Of a DNA stretch of 64,000 bases, positions 46,203 through 56,638 are shown piece after piece. This DNA is from Caldicellulosiruptor bescii DSM 6725 (lineage in GTDB: Bacteria; Bacillota; Thermoanaerobacteria; Caldicellulosiruptorales; Caldicellulosiruptoraceae). The position numbers and the translations under genes are program-made. The stretch is taken from contig NC_012034.1 in NCBI RefSeq assembly GCF_000022325.1, forward strand, positions 1,444,501-1,508,500, written 5' to 3'. Position 1 is the stretch's first letter, and every line of letters begins with the position of its first letter. The notes under the pieces were generated by a model. It did no database searches. It saw only the letters and a program-made list of their open reading frames with translations, and was not told the origin of the DNA.

Positions 46203-47225
46203 TTACTTTTCTAAACTTATAATTCTTTTAGCTATTCCTTCGTCTATAACAAATACGGTATTGTTTTTTATCTCTCCAAGCGATAAAATCGCCTCTGCTT
46301 TGTGCGAACCTCCTGCAACTCCTATCATATATTTAATGTTTTTAATTTTCTCAAGTTTTATACCTATTGTAGTGGTCGAATACACAATCCTGCCAGCTTT
46401 GTCAAAATAATACCCAAATATTTCACCAATTGCTCCAACCTTTTTGAGTTTTTCTATCATATCTTGGCTCAATTTCCTTCTCTTTGCCATTTCAATTGCA
46501 TTTCCTATTCCAAATACAAGCATATCTGCGTTGTTAATATCGTTTAGAACCTCTTGAACCTCTTCTTTTTTAATCAAAAGATTGTAAACCTCTTCATCCA
46601 TTGTATCAGGTAGATGAAGAAGCTTATAACTACCATTTATCTTTTTTGCCAGATTTGCCGCAAGTGTATTTGCCTGTTTTTCAACTTCCTGCCCTATCCC
46701 GCCTCTTGCTGGAACAACCAATATGTCTTTAAAAGAACATGTTGGAAAACTATCAACAACTTCTTTTACAGTTTGCCCACCTGTTACAGCAATTATCTTT
46801 ACATCTTCTATCAAAGTAAGAATGACCTTACTTGCCAAAATTCCAATTTCTTTTAGCACATAAGGGTTTAAATCAGCATCTCCCGGGACAACATATACAT
46901 CCTTTGCTTTTAAAATCTCTTTTACCCTTGCCTTTACATCTTCTAATCCCTTTATATCATATACTATGTTAGAAAGTTTTTCAAGAATATCTTCGCCTTC
47001 ATTTGTTAAAATAGTTCCACTTTCAGTTACATTTATGAGCCCTAAATTTCTCAATATGTCTATTTCATTTCTGACAATTCTTTCAGTGAGATTAAGCTTT
47101 TCTGCAAGGATTCTTCGCCCAATTGGTTGATAATAGCTAATATTTTTGAGAATTTCGTATCTTTTTTCAATAATTTCAACTATTTCAGGAGCAATTTTCT
47201 TTAAACATTCAAAATAACTTTCCAT
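46203..47225 (-). CDS. cggR: Central glycolytic genes regulator, SorC/DeoR family
   Basis: CggR represses the glycolytic operon. In Bacillus, fructose-1,6-bisphosphate releases it from DNA. The 340-residue protein has an N-terminal winged-helix DNA-binding domain (about residues 15-85: IEKRYEILKNISYYQPIGRRILAEKLNLTERIVRNEIDILRNLGL). The C-terminal sugar-binding SorC domain includes GGQTVKEVVDSFP, VVPARGGIGQEVEKQANTLA, FGIGNAIEMAKRR and GVAGGSHKAEAI. It is the first gene of the operon, preceded by a matching operator (47244-47280), so it regulates itself and gap to eno. Confidence 0.9.
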   Translation of the reverse strand: MESYFECLKKIAPEIVEIIEKRYEILKNISYYQPIGRRILAEKLNLTERIVRNEIDILRNLGLINVTESGTILTNEGEDILEKLSNIVYDIKGLEDVKARVKEILKAKDVYVVPGDADLNPYVLKEIGILASKVILTLIEDVKIIAVTGGQTVKEVVDSFPTCSFKDILVVPARGGIGQEVEKQANTLAANLAKKINGSYKLLHLPDTMDEEVYNLLIKKEEVQEVLNDINNADMLVFGIGNAIEMAKRRKLSQDMIEKLKKVGAIGEIFGYYFDKAGRIVYSTTTIGIKLEKIKNIKYMIGVAGGSHKAEAILSLGEIKNNTVFVIDEGIAKRIISLEK

Positions 47226-47243
47226 ACTCTCTCATTCTCCAGC

Positions 47244-47313
47244 GGGACAATTTTATCCATATACCTTTCTTTTTAGTCCCAATTATATTATACCATTTTT
47301 TATCTCCATTCAA
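47244..47313 (-). promoter_or_regulatory. Promoter and CggR-type operator of the glycolytic operon
   Basis: Minus-strand overlapping TATAAT boxes (47292-47287 and 47287-47282) follow TTGAAT (47313-47308) at non-ideal spacing (15 or 20 bases). Immediately downstream are inverted half-sites GGGAC (47280-47276) and GTCCC (47248-47244). GGGAC half-sites are the known core of the B. subtilis CggR operator. Confidence 0.6.
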
Positions 47314-47325
47314 GTGTATACATAC

Positions 47326-47374
47326 AAAAAAAGCAGAGGAAGGCATTTTTTCGCCCTCCCCTGCCCTTCTCTGC
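47326..47374 (-). terminator. Terminator of ppdK
   Basis: On the minus strand GCAGAG...GGC pairs with GCCTTCCTCTGC around a loop of A residues, followed by a seven-T run (47332-47326). Confidence 0.75.
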
Positions 47375-47381
47375 AGTAACA

Positions 47382-50033
47382 TTATTTATCAATAAATGCT
47401 TTCATCTTTGATTTTACCTGAGCTTGTGCAGCTGCAAGTCTTGCAATTGGCACTCTGAACGGTGAACATGATACATAGTCAAGTCCTACGTTGTGGCAGA
47501 ATTCTATGCTGGATGGGTCGCCGCCATGCTCACCACAGATACCAAGTTTGATGTCTGGTCTTGTTGATCTTCCAAGTTCTGCAGCCATCTTAATGAGTTT
47601 GCCAACACCTTTTTCGTCAAGTCTTGCAAATGGGTCTGTTTCAAATATCTTCTTTTCAAAGTAGTCATTTAAGAACTTGCCAATGTCATCTCTGGAGAAA
47701 CCAAAAGTCATCTGTGTTAAGTCATTTGTACCAAATGAGAAGAACTCAGCTTCTTTTGCAATCTCATCAGCAGTAAGTGCAGCACGTGGTACCTCAATCA
47801 TTGTTCCAACTTTGTATTCAATCTTAACACCTTTTTCTTCCATAACTTTCTCTGCTGTTTTTACAATAATATCTTTGATATATTTGAGCTCTTTGAGTTC
47901 ACCAACAAGAGGAACCATTATCTCAGGAACAACATCAATACCTTCATTCTTTACATTGATTGCTGCCTCGATAATAGCCCTTGTCTGCATCTCAGCAATT
48001 TCAGGATATGTTACAGCCAAACGGCAACCTCTATGTCCAAGCATCGGGTTGAGCTCGTGCAAGCTCTGAACAATTGCCTTGAGTTCTTCAAAGGTAATGC
48101 CCATCTGTGCTGCAAGCTCCCTTATAGCATCATCTTCTTTTGGCAAGAATTCATGGAGTGGTGGGTCTAAAAGTCTTATTGTAACAGGATAACCTTTCAT
48201 TTCTCTGAATAGTGCTTCAAAGTCTCCTCTTTGCATTGGCAAGAGCTTCTCAAGAGCTTTTCTTCTCTGCTCTTCTGTTCTTGCAACAATCATCTCTCTC
48301 ATTGCAGGAATTCTATCCTCTTCAAAGAACATATGCTCTGTTCTGCAAAGACCTATACCCTCTGCACCAAACTTCCTTGCCTGTGCAGCATCTCTTGGTG
48401 TATCTGCGTTTGCTCTAACTTTAAGTCTTCTTATTTCGTCAGCCCATTGCATAAATGTTGCAAAATAGCCTGTAAGCTCTGGCTCTTTTGTTGGAAGCTC
48501 TCCAGCATATACGTATCCTGTTGAACCGTCAAGTGAAATCCAATCACCTTCACGGTAAACTTTTCCATCAGGTGTTGTAAAATATTTCTCTTCTTCGTTT
48601 ATAGTAATATCCCCACATCCCGCAACACAACATTTACCCATACCTCTTGCAACAACTGCAGCGTGTGAAGTCATACCGCCTCTTGATGTCAAAATACCCT
48701 GAGCTGCAACCATACCTTCAATGTCTTCTGGAGATGTCTCTGTTCTAACAAGAATAACCTTCTTTTCTCCTCTTTCAACAGCAGCTTTTGCTTCTTCAGC
48801 TGTGAAATAAATCTTACCTGTTGCAGCACCAGGTGATGCAGGAAGACCTTTTGCAATTGGTTTTGCAGCTTTGAGCGCATCTGGTTCAAATGTTGGGTGA
48901 AGTAATGTATCAAGCTGTTTGGGGTCAACTTTTAACATTGCTTCTTCTTTTGTAATAAGTCCTTCTTCTACCATATCAACTGCAATCTTGAGCGCTGCCT
49001 GTGCAGTTCTCTTACCATTTCTTGTCTGAAGCATATAGAGTTTTCCTCTTTCAATTGTGAACTCCATATCCTGCATGTCTTTGTAATATGTTTCAAGCTT
49101 CTTTGCAATGTCAGCAAGCTGCTGGTATACTTCTGGCATTGTCTCTTTCAAAGCAGAGATTGGCTGTGGTGTTCTGATACCTGCAACAACGTCTTCACCC
49201 TGTGCGTTCATCAAGAACTCACCATAAAGCTCTTTTTCACCTGTTGCAGGATTTCTTGTAAATGCAACGCCTGTACCAGAGTCGTTGCCCATGTTACCAT
49301 ATGCCATCATCTGAACGTTTACAGCTGTTCCCCAATCGTGAGGGATCTCGTTAAGTCTTCTGTATACAATAGCTCTTGGGTTATTCCAGGACCTGAAAAC
49401 TGCTTTTACCGCTTCTAAGAGTTGAACTTTAGGGTCTTGTGGGAAATCTTCACCTTTTTCAGCTTTGTAAAGCTCTTTGTACCTTACAACAACCTCTTTT
49501 AAATGCTCAGCTGTCAAGTCTGTATCGTATTTTGCACCATACTTTTCTTTGACTTCATCAAGTATCTTTTCAAACTTATTCTTTTCAATGCCCATAACAA
49601 CGTCAGAGAACATCTGAATGAATCTTCTGTATGAGTCGTATGCAAACCTCTCATTGTTTGTAAGTTTTGCTAACCCTTCAACAACTTCATCATTGATACC
49701 AAGGTTGAGGATTGTATCCATCATACCTGGCATTGAAACTCTTGCACCACTTCGAACAGAGACAAGAAGTGGGTTGCTTGGATCGCCAAATTTCTTGCCT
49801 GTGATCTTCTCAAGTTCAGCAAGCTTTTCAAAGATCTCTTCTACAATCTCATCTGCTATCTTTTCGCCTTCTTCATAATATCTTGTACAAGCCTCTGTTG
49901 TGACAGTAAATCCAGGAGGAACAGGAAGTCCAAGATTTGTCATCTCAGCAAGATTCGCGCCTTTTCCACCGAGAAGTTCTCTCATGTCTTTGTTGCCTTC
50001 ATAGAACATGTAGACATATTTCTTTTTGCTCAA
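47382..50033 (-). CDS. ppdK: Pyruvate, phosphate dikinase
   Basis: PPDK interconverts pyruvate, ATP and phosphate with phosphoenolpyruvate, AMP and pyrophosphate. In anaerobic clostridia it can work in the glycolytic direction with pyrophosphate. The 883-residue protein is full length. Order: ATP-grasp domain ([23 protein letters not shown]), central phosphohistidine domain ([21 protein letters not shown] with His) and PEP-binding barrel ([51 protein letters not shown]). The start is TTG after AGGAGGG. Confidence 0.95.
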   Translation of the reverse strand: MSKKKYVYMFYEGNKDMRELLGGKGANLAEMTNLGLPVPPGFTVTTEACTRYYEEGEKIADEIVEEIFEKLAELEKITGKKFGDPSNPLLVSVRSGARVSMPGMMDTILNLGINDEVVEGLAKLTNNERFAYDSYRRFIQMFSDVVMGIEKNKFEKILDEVKEKYGAKYDTDLTAEHLKEVVVRYKELYKAEKGEDFPQDPKVQLLEAVKAVFRSWNNPRAIVYRRLNEIPHDWGTAVNVQMMAYGNMGNDSGTGVAFTRNPATGEKELYGEFLMNAQGEDVVAGIRTPQPISALKETMPEVYQQLADIAKKLETYYKDMQDMEFTIERGKLYMLQTRNGKRTAQAALKIAVDMVEEGLITKEEAMLKVDPKQLDTLLHPTFEPDALKAAKPIAKGLPASPGAATGKIYFTAEEAKAAVERGEKKVILVRTETSPEDIEGMVAAQGILTSRGGMTSHAAVVARGMGKCCVAGCGDITINEEEKYFTTPDGKVYREGDWISLDGSTGYVYAGELPTKEPELTGYFATFMQWADEIRRLKVRANADTPRDAAQARKFGAEGIGLCRTEHMFFEEDRIPAMREMIVARTEEQRRKALEKLLPMQRGDFEALFREMKGYPVTIRLLDPPLHEFLPKEDDAIRELAAQMGITFEELKAIVQSLHELNPMLGHRGCRLAVTYPEIAEMQTRAIIEAAINVKNEGIDVVPEIMVPLVGELKELKYIKDIIVKTAEKVMEEKGVKIEYKVGTMIEVPRAALTADEIAKEAEFFSFGTNDLTQMTFGFSRDDIGKFLNDYFEKKIFETDPFARLDEKGVGKLIKMAAELGRSTRPDIKLGICGEHGGDPSSIEFCHNVGLDYVSCSPFRVPIARLAAAQAQVKSKMKAFIDK

Positions 50034-50107
50034 TTAAAATCCCTCCTATGTGAAATTTATTAGGGAAAATATATAAAGGGGAAACTTGGCATGTTACAAC
50101 ATAAAAT

Positions 50108-50116
50108 ATTATAGCA
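50108..50116 (-). promoter_or_regulatory. Extended -10 promoter of ppdK
   Basis: Minus-strand TGC-TATAAT (50116-50108) is an extended -10 element. No good -35 box is seen. It lies about 75 bases before the ppdK start. Confidence 0.45.
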
Positions 50117-50145
50117 TATTTTTGCAGTTTGAGAATATATTTTGT

Positions 50146-51450
50146 TTAAAACTTTACCTCAATTCTTTCTTCAAGATAAGGAATTATCTCTTTTATATGC
50201 ACCCTTATTTGCTCCATTGTATCCCTATCTCTTATTGTAACAGTTTCATCTTCTAAAGTCTGATAATCCACTGTGATCCCAAACGGTGTTCCTATCTCAT
50301 CTTGTCGTCTATATCTTTTACCTATGCTACCACTTTCATCGTATTGAACAATCCACTTATATTTAAGCTCATTGTAAATTTCCCTTGCTTTTTTTACAAG
50401 CTCTTCTTTTTTCATAAGCGGGAACACAGCAGCTTTTACAGGCGAAATCGCAGGATGAAGGTGAAGTACCACTCTAAAGTCATCTTTATCTATCTGCTGG
50501 TATTCATATGCATCAATTAAAAATGCAAGTAAAGATCTGTCCACGCCTGCAGATGGCTCAATTACATATGGTATATACCTTTGTTTTGTCTCATCGTCAA
50601 AGTATGTTAAATTTTCGCCACTGTATTTTTGATGCTGTGTTAGGTCAAAGTCTGTCCTGTTTGCAATACCTTCAAGTTCAGACCATCCCATCGGAAATAA
50701 ATATTCAATGTCCACACATGCTTTTGCATAGTGTGCAAGCTCGTCCTTGCCGTGCTCACGAACTCTTAAGTTTTCCTTTCTTATTCCCAGATTGTAATAC
50801 CAGTTTATCCTTTGCTCAATCCAGTGTTTGTGCCAGTACTCATCAGTCCCTGGCTTTACAAAATACTCTATTTCCATCTGTTCAAACTCTCTTGTCCTGA
50901 AAATAAAGTTACCAGGAGTGATTTCGTTTCTGAATGACTTACCAATCTGAGCAATTCCAAAAGGAATCTTTTTTCTCATGGTCTGCTGGACATTAACAAA
51001 GTTTACAAAAATACCTTGTGCTGTTTCAGGTCTCAAATATACTACTGCCGACTCGTCCTCCACAGGTCCCATAAATGTTTTGAACATAAGGTTGAACATC
51101 CTTGCCTCGGTAAGTTCACCGCCGCATTCAGGACACTTATACTCTTGTAACTGGTCTACTCTCCATCTTTTTTTGCACAGCTTGCAGTCAGCCATAGGGT
51201 CAGAAAAATTGCTCAAGTGTCCGCTTGCTTCCCACACCTTTGGGTTCATCAAGATGCTCGAGTCAAGCCCCACAACGTCGTCTCTGAGCTGGACGTTTGC
51301 TTTCCACCACAGTCTTTTTATGTTATTTTTCATCTCTACACCAAGAGGACCATAGTCCCAGCAGCTATTAAGTCCACCATATATCTCGCTTGATTGGAAT
51401 ATAAATCCACGACGTTTGCAAAGGGCAACTATTTCATCCATTGTCACCAT
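50146..51450 (-). CDS. glyS: Glycyl-tRNA synthetase, class II dimeric type
   Basis: It charges tRNA-Gly. The 434-residue protein is the single-chain alpha2 type (also named glyQS), with [29 protein letters not shown], a zinc site (CKLCKKRW...CPECGG), class II motif 2 ([25 protein letters not shown]) and motif 3 ([14 protein letters not shown]). The ATG at 51450 is chosen since GGTGGTAAG lies before it; the longer ORF has no supporting site. It follows recO after 52 bases. No T-box leader was seen in that gap. Confidence 0.93.
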   Translation of the reverse strand: MVTMDEIVALCKRRGFIFQSSEIYGGLNSCWDYGPLGVEMKNNIKRLWWKANVQLRDDVVGLDSSILMNPKVWEASGHLSNFSDPMADCKLCKKRWRVDQLQEYKCPECGGELTEARMFNLMFKTFMGPVEDESAVVYLRPETAQGIFVNFVNVQQTMRKKIPFGIAQIGKSFRNEITPGNFIFRTREFEQMEIEYFVKPGTDEYWHKHWIEQRINWYYNLGIRKENLRVREHGKDELAHYAKACVDIEYLFPMGWSELEGIANRTDFDLTQHQKYSGENLTYFDDETKQRYIPYVIEPSAGVDRSLLAFLIDAYEYQQIDKDDFRVVLHLHPAISPVKAAVFPLMKKEELVKKAREIYNELKYKWIVQYDESGSIGKRYRRQDEIGTPFGITVDYQTLEDETVTIRDRDTMEQIRVHIKEIIPYLEERIEVKF

Positions 51451-51502
51451 ATTGCTCTTACCACCTTCAAACTTTATTATTTTATCAAGAGTCGAATTTA
51501 TT

Positions 51503-52237
51503 TTATTGTATAAACCTAAAAAAATCAAGAATTTTGATATCTTTTTGCAGCACCATTTTAATATATGGTAGCGTTATGGTCTTTATCTTGTTATTCAAAG
51601 ACCTTTCAAGCGAAATCTTGTTGAGCTTTTTTAAGTTGGTTGCTACAATAACCAAAATACTCTTTACAACTTCAATCTCAATTTCTATATCGTTCTCTTC
51701 TTTGCACTTTTCGCAAGTAAGACCACCGTCTTTGAAAGAAAAGAACGCTCTTGTAATGTCCTTTCTCTGACACTTTACACACTGGGTAAATTGAAGGAAA
51801 AAGCCTGTATATACTAAAATTTTTATTTCAAATATCCTGCTGACCACTTCAGGGTCCTTTCCTTTTTTCAGAAGATAAAGAGAGTTTAAAAGAAGCCTTA
51901 AAACATCCTCATTTTTTTGTTCAAATTCCAAGAAACTGTCAACAAGTTCAATAAGATATCCCGAATAAATTGCAAGATTTACATCTTGAGACAGTTCAAA
52001 AAATGATTCAATCACAGATGCTGAAGAAATTGAGTATATATCCTTTGTTTTTCTTATAACAAACTCACAGAACATGAGCGGCTGAGAACAAGCAGACAAA
52101 ACACTCAATAGCCTTCTACAATTTTTCGATAAAACTTGAATTTTGCCAAAATCGCTTGTGAGCACAGTCAAAATCTTACTCGACTCTTCAAAGTTTGTCT
52201 CTTTTAGCACAATTCCTTTAGTTTTAATTAATTTCAT
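51503..52237 (-). CDS. recO: DNA repair protein RecO
   Basis: RecO helps RecR load RecA at gaps by displacing SSB. The 244-residue protein has the N-terminal OB-fold ([37 protein letters not shown]), a helical centre and a zinc site of four cysteines (CVKCQRKD...LTCEKCKEE) at about residues 146-172. GAGGAATAG precedes the ATG. It is the second gene of era-recO-glyS, a common order in Firmicutes. Confidence 0.9.
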   Translation of the reverse strand: MKLIKTKGIVLKETNFEESSKILTVLTSDFGKIQVLSKNCRRLLSVLSACSQPLMFCEFVIRKTKDIYSISSASVIESFFELSQDVNLAIYSGYLIELVDSFLEFEQKNEDVLRLLLNSLYLLKKGKDPEVVSRIFEIKILVYTGFFLQFTQCVKCQRKDITRAFFSFKDGGLTCEKCKEENDIEIEIEVVKSILVIVATNLKKLNKISLERSLNNKIKTITLPYIKMVLQKDIKILDFFRFIQ

Positions 52238-52244
52238 CTATTCC

Positions 52245-53147
52245 TCAGACCTCTTTAAGGTTATAACCGAGCATTTTCATGGCAGAGATGTCATCTCTCC
52301 AGTTTTTCTTAACTTTTACCCAAAGCTGAAGATTTACTTTTATTCCGAATATCATCTCAAGCTCTTCCCGAGCTTGCATTCCAATTTTCTTAAGCATCTG
52401 ACCGCCTTTACCAATAATTATTGCTTTGTGCGAATCTTTTTCACAATAGATGGTGGCTTCAATATCCAGTATATCCTTGTTTTCTCTTTCTGCAAACCTC
52501 TCAATCGCAATTCCAACGCCGTGCGGTACTTCTTCAGAAAGATTGAGCAAAATCTTTTCTCTTATAATCTCTGCTACAATGAAGCTTTCTCTCACATCAG
52601 TTGTCATATCGTCAAGATAATACTTTGGCCCTTCTGGAAGTAGCTCTTTTATTTTGTCAAGAAGCAGGTCACAATTGTACCCATTAATTGCGGCTATGTC
52701 AACTATAGATTCAAAATTCAGTTTTGTTGAGAAAATGCTTTTCAGTATCTCTATATTCTCTTTTGAAGCAAGGTCAGATTTGTTCAAAACCAGAATCTTA
52801 GGAGTTTCCACTTCCTTTAACCTTTCTATTATTGCTTCATCCCATGGTCCAATTCCATTGTCGATTGCTTCTACAATATACAAAATCAAATCCACTTCTT
52901 TTAAAGTCTTCTCAGACACTTTTACCATATACTCACCCAACTTGTTCTTTGGAGGATGAACACCTGGTGTGTCGATGAATATAATCTGAGCATCTTCTAA
53001 GGTAAGGATACCCTTTATACTGTTTCTGGTTGTCTGCGGTTTGGGAGAAATAATAGAGATCTTTTTACCAACAAGGTAGTTCATAAGAGTAGATTTACCA
53101 ACATTAGGACGACCAATTAACGCAACAAATCCAGATTTGAATGCCAT
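52245..53147 (-). CDS. era: GTPase Era
   Basis: Era binds 16S rRNA and supports 30S ribosome assembly and cell-cycle progress. The 300-residue protein has GTPase motifs G1 [10 protein letters not shown]3 DTPGVHPP and G4 NKSD. A C-terminal KH domain (about residues 200-300) contains [13 protein letters not shown]. The ATG at 53147 follows GAGGTGAT. An in-frame GTG at 53159 is less likely. Confidence 0.95.
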
Positions 53148-53201
53148 AGAGCATATCACCTCTATTGTATTGTGATATAATTGTTTTAAAAGTGGTAGCT
53201 A

Positions 53202-53230
53202 TTGATACTCTCAATAAATTATCATATCAT
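53202..53230 (+). promoter_or_regulatory. Promoter of the plus-strand pseudouridine synthase
   Basis: TTGATA (53202-53207) and TATCAT (53225-53230) are separated by 17 bases, 38 bases before the start codon. Confidence 0.5.
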
Positions 53231-53268
53231 ATGTTAAAAAATTTTAACAGGAAGGATGAAAAAACTCT

Positions 53269-54150
53269 ATGAAGCTAATATACGTGGTAAAAAAAGAAGA
53301 TTTGAACATGACATATAAACAGATATTGCAAAAAAGACTCTTTTTTTCTTCAACGCTGATGAGCAGGTTAAAGGCACTTGGTCAAATAAGATTTATTCCT
53401 CCAATCTATTCTGTGCATCAATATCCACAAGAAAATGCTGTAATTGAAGTCGATTTGATATTTTCCAAATCAAACATAGTTCCTGTTGAAGGAAGCATAG
53501 ACATATTGTATGAGGACAACTTCTTTTTATTTGTAAACAAACCTTCTGGTTTACCTTCACACCCTTCTAAAGGACATTACTTTGATACAATCGCAAACTA
53601 TGTTGAGTATTATTTAAATTCTAAAAACCTTACTTCACACATTATAAACAGGTTAGATAAAGATACATCAGGGATAGTTGTATTTGCTAAAAATTCTTAC
53701 TTTCACAGCATTGTTTCATATGAGTTTGAAAAAAGACGAGTTGATAAGACATATATTGCAATTGTTCACGGAATACTCACAAAAAAAAGCGGGCTTATTG
53801 AAAAACCCATTAAACGCTCAGATGATGGCATCAAAAGAGAAATTCATCAAGATGGTAGTTTTGCTTCCACATACTATGAAGTTATTGATTCTTTTGAAAA
53901 CTTCTCAGTGTTAAAGTTAAAACCAATAACGGGCAGAACACATCAACTAAGAGTTCACTTATCATCAATTGGTCATCCAATTGTAGGGGACTACATTTAC
54001 GGCGAAGAAAAAACACAAAATACCCCTTTACTTCTTCACGCTTATTCGATAAGTTTTAATTTCAAACTAATTAATAATAAAGTCTATGATATTACTTCTC
54101 CACTACCACATTATTTTCACGAGTTTGCTGGAAGACACCTTGAGTTTTGA
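53269..54150 (+). CDS. RluA-family RNA pseudouridine synthase
   Basis: This 293-residue second RluA-family enzyme has NRLDKDTSGIVVFAKNS with the catalytic aspartate and GRTHQLRVHLSSIGHPIVGDYIYG. The N-terminal S4-like part is shorter and more diverged than in rluD at 11653. Its rRNA or tRNA target is not known from sequence. AGGAAGGATG precedes the ATG. Its last 59 bases overlap the end of the convergent aminotransferase gene. Confidence 0.88.
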   Translation: MKLIYVVKKEDLNMTYKQILQKRLFFSSTLMSRLKALGQIRFIPPIYSVHQYPQENAVIEVDLIFSKSNIVPVEGSIDILYEDNFFLFVNKPSGLPSHPSKGHYFDTIANYVEYYLNSKNLTSHIINRLDKDTSGIVVFAKNSYFHSIVSYEFEKRRVDKTYIAIVHGILTKKSGLIEKPIKRSDDGIKREIHQDGSFASTYYEVIDSFENFSVLKLKPITGRTHQLRVHLSSIGHPIVGDYIYGEEKTQNTPLLLHAYSISFNFKLINNKVYDITSPLPHYFHEFAGRHLEF

Positions 54151-55315
54151 GACTTAAAACAAACTTTTCTATCCTGTCCAAAGCTTGTTTTATGGTTTCA
54201 ATCGAATAGGCATACGAACATCTTATAAATCCTTCTCCTGACCTCCCAAATGCAGTACCTGGCACAACTGCTACTTTTTGTTCGTACAAAAGCCTTTCTG
54301 CAAACTCCTCAGAAGGAAGACCGGTGGATTTTATGGATGGAAAAACATAAAACGCTCCTTTTGGCTCAAAACATTCAAGCCCCATCTTATTAAATCTGCT
54401 TACCATATAGCGTCTTCTTCTATTGTATTCATCTTTCATCTTTTCAACTTCTAAAAGCCCATTTTTAAGCGCTTCAATAGCAGCATACTGAGAAAATGTA
54501 GGAGCACTCATTATAATGTACTGATGTACCTTTGCCATCGCTTTAATAAAAACTTCATTGGCAGCAACAAATCCAAGTCTCCAACCTGTCATGGCAAAGG
54601 CTTTTGAAAAACCATTTATAACAATAGTCTTTTCTTTCATTTCAGGGAAATTAGCAATTGAAACATGGCTTCCTTCATATGTAAGCTCAGCATATATTTC
54701 GTCAGATATTACTATGATATCCCTATCTTTCAATATATCAACAATCTCTTTTAAATCCTCTCTTGTCATAATAGCACCTGTTGGATTGTTGGGATAAGAT
54801 AAAATAATAGCCTTAGTTTTGGAAGATATTTTGGGTAAAATATCCTCTGCTCTAAGCTTAAAGTCGTTTTCCGGTCTTGTTTCAATCTCAACCGGTACAC
54901 CACCTGCAAAAATTACACATGGTTTGTATGAAACAAAACAGGGTTCAGGAATCAAAACCTCATCACCAGGATTTACTATACTTCTTAAAGCAATATCGAT
55001 TGCTTCGCTTGCCCCAACAGTTACCAAAATCTGATCTCTGTAATTTGGATAACTAAGGTCGAATCTATCTTTCAAATACCTGCTAATCTCTTTTCTCAGC
55101 TCCAGAAGCCCGAAATTTGATGTATAGTGGGTATGTCCTTCTTCAATAGAATATATCCCCATCTCGCGAATGTTCCATGGAGTTACAAAATCAGGTTCAC
55201 CAACTCCAAGTGATAGAGCATCCTTCATCTCAGATACAATATCAAAAAATTTCCTAATACCTGAGGGTGGAACGCTTTGAACGCTCTTTGAAATATATTT
55301 TTCTAAATTACTCAC
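54092..55315 (-). CDS. Class I/II aminotransferase (PLP-dependent)
   Basis: This 407-residue fold-type I aminotransferase has the Schiff-base lysine K238 in NGFSKAFAMTGWRLG, ILSYPNNPTGA and the C-terminal substrate-carboxylate arginine in GFIRCSYAYS. It resembles aspartate/aromatic aminotransferases of the PatA/AspC-like group; the exact substrate cannot be given. The start is GTG sharing bases with the stop of the Lrp-type regulator gene, so the two are coupled. That regulator may sense the amino acid this enzyme works on. Confidence 0.88.
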   Translation of the reverse strand: MSNLEKYISKSVQSVPPSGIRKFFDIVSEMKDALSLGVGEPDFVTPWNIREMGIYSIEEGHTHYTSNFGLLELRKEISRYLKDRFDLSYPNYRDQILVTVGASEAIDIALRSIVNPGDEVLIPEPCFVSYKPCVIFAGGVPVEIETRPENDFKLRAEDILPKISSKTKAIILSYPNNPTGAIMTREDLKEIVDILKDRDIIVISDEIYAELTYEGSHVSIANFPEMKEKTIVINGFSKAFAMTGWRLGFVAANEVFIKAMAKVHQYIIMSAPTFSQYAAIEALKNGLLEVEKMKDEYNRRRRYMVSRFNKMGLECFEPKGAFYVFPSIKSTGLPSEEFAERLLYEQKVAVVPGTAFGRSGEGFIRCSYAYSIETIKQALDRIEKFVLSLKTQGVFQQTRENNVVVEK

Positions 55316-55800
55316 GGTGTTATAACCTCCCTGTCGTCCTTTTCGCCATCTTCAAGTATCACACCTGCATCTTTGTACTTTTTCATAATAAAGTGGGTTG
55401 CTGTTGAAAGAACATATTCAAGTGGTGCAAGTTTAGAACCAACAAACTGAGCAATATCTTTCATGCTCTTGCCCTCTACAACAACGTGCAGGTCATAATC
55501 TCCCGAAAGCAAATATACAGCTTTTACTTCAGGAAACTTGTAAATTCTTTTAGCAATGGCGTCATAACCAAACCCTCTCTGGGGAGTTACTTTCACCTCA
55601 ACAATTGCTTCAACCACTTCTTTTTCTGTTCGTTCCCAGTTCACAATTGTGTGATATTTTACAATAACCTTATCTTGTTCAAGCTTTTTAATGGTTTTTT
55701 CGATATTTTCTTTGTTTTCACCCAGCATTATTGCAATCTCTTCGGCAGAGAGTTTGGGATTTTGTTCTAAAATCTCTAAAACCTTCACTTCTATATTCAT
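55312..55800 (-). CDS. Lrp/AsnC-family transcriptional regulator
   Basis: This 162-residue regulator has an N-terminal helix-turn-helix (LEILEQNPKLSAEEIAIMLGENKENIEKTIKKLEQDKVI) and a C-terminal RAM ligand-binding domain (EAIVEVKVTPQRGFGYDAIAKRIYKFPEVKAVYLLSGDYDLHVVVEG). Such proteins bind amino acids and control amino-acid metabolism genes. GGAGGAAG precedes the ATG. Overlap with the aminotransferase gene suggests that this is its partner or target. Confidence 0.9.
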   Translation of the reverse strand: MNIEVKVLEILEQNPKLSAEEIAIMLGENKENIEKTIKKLEQDKVIVKYHTIVNWERTEKEVVEAIVEVKVTPQRGFGYDAIAKRIYKFPEVKAVYLLSGDYDLHVVVEGKSMKDIAQFVGSKLAPLEYVLSTATHFIMKKYKDAGVILEDGEKDDREVITP

Positions 55801-56384
55801 TCTTCTTCCTCCTTTGCAAGATGTTTTAAAAATTCAATCAAAAAGCCTTTCTCCCTCATACTTTCAATTACCTCATGGTTTATAACAATTCCTGCAGGTA
55901 GTATCAACTCATCGTCCACATAAAAGTCTTTTTGCAATTTTTTGGCTGGCAAACGCTCATCGTCGTCTAAAAATCTTTCTATTTCATCTACCAAATTGTA
56001 AAGTCTTTTTAAGATTTCTTCTTTGTATTTTTCAAGATATTGAATATGCTGAATTATACTTTCTTTAATCTTTTCAAGCTCATCTAAGGTTTTTGAATAT
56101 TCTATCTGAACTTCTTGTGCTTTTTTTGAATAGTATTCCTCCCATTCGCTTATAAAAAAGTCCTCAATGAAAGCTTTATAATATTCGATATCCTTGATAT
56201 GTAAATTAGACAAATTCTTTTTAAACTTTTCTATCTCTTTTGCAAGTCTTTCGTTTTCTAAAGTCAAAAGGTCTCTTTCTCTATCAAGCTTAGAAATTAA
56301 ATTTTCAAAACTTTGGGTAAGATTTTCAATATAACTTCTCACTTGAGACTTTGAAAAGCCAAAAAGAGAGGTTGGAAGAATCAT
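55797..56384 (-). CDS. Coiled-coil protein with a DivIVA-like N-terminus
   Basis: This 195-residue protein starts FGFSKSQVRSYIENLTQSF, resembling the short N-terminal domain of DivIVA/GpsB proteins. A long coiled coil follows (about residues 20-135), then a small end domain (DDELILPAGIVINHEVIESMREKGFLIEFLKHL). DivIVA proteins mark curved membrane sites at division septa. That role here is tentative. It overlaps its neighbours on both sides by ATGA, so it is part of a tight operon. Confidence 0.6.
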   Translation of the reverse strand: MILPTSLFGFSKSQVRSYIENLTQSFENLISKLDRERDLLTLENERLAKEIEKFKKNLSNLHIKDIEYYKAFIEDFFISEWEEYYSKKAQEVQIEYSKTLDELEKIKESIIQHIQYLEKYKEEILKRLYNLVDEIERFLDDDERLPAKKLQKDFYVDDELILPAGIVINHEVIESMREKGFLIEFLKHLAKEEEE

Positions 56385-56617
56385 TCAGGTTCCTCCTCTT
56401 TTATATTTGCAATTATTACATCCTCACCTATCACAATAATATCATTCCATGGAATTACTTCTGTCTCCCACCTAAATCCCCGTTTCTTTTTTAGTTCAAT
56501 GCTCAGTATATTCCCTTCGTCGTCAATTATTAACTCCAACAACTCAGAACTTCCTACAATTCTGCCTGACTGCTGAGATACAACGGGTTTTGAATTTTTT
56601 ATTTCGCTCAAAAGCAT
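56381..56617 (-). CDS. Small PRC-barrel-like protein
   Basis: This 78-residue protein (LLSEIKNSKPVVSQQSGRIVGSSELLELIIDDEGNILSIELKKKRGFRWETEVIPWNDIIVIGEDVIIANI) has the shape of a PRC-barrel domain, an all-beta fold found in ribosome-maturation and YlmC-like proteins. The function is unknown. AAGGTAGGCGGG precedes the ATG. It overlaps the coiled-coil gene, suggesting joint function. Confidence 0.6.
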   Translation of the reverse strand: MLLSEIKNSKPVVSQQSGRIVGSSELLELIIDDEGNILSIELKKKRGFRWETEVIPWNDIIVIGEDVIIANIKEEEPE

Positions 56618-56638
56618 ACTTTTACCCGCCTACCTTTT

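Noticed and set aside
51451..51502. T-box leader before glyS
   Set aside because: The gap after recO is only about 50 bases with no T-box sequence or terminator.
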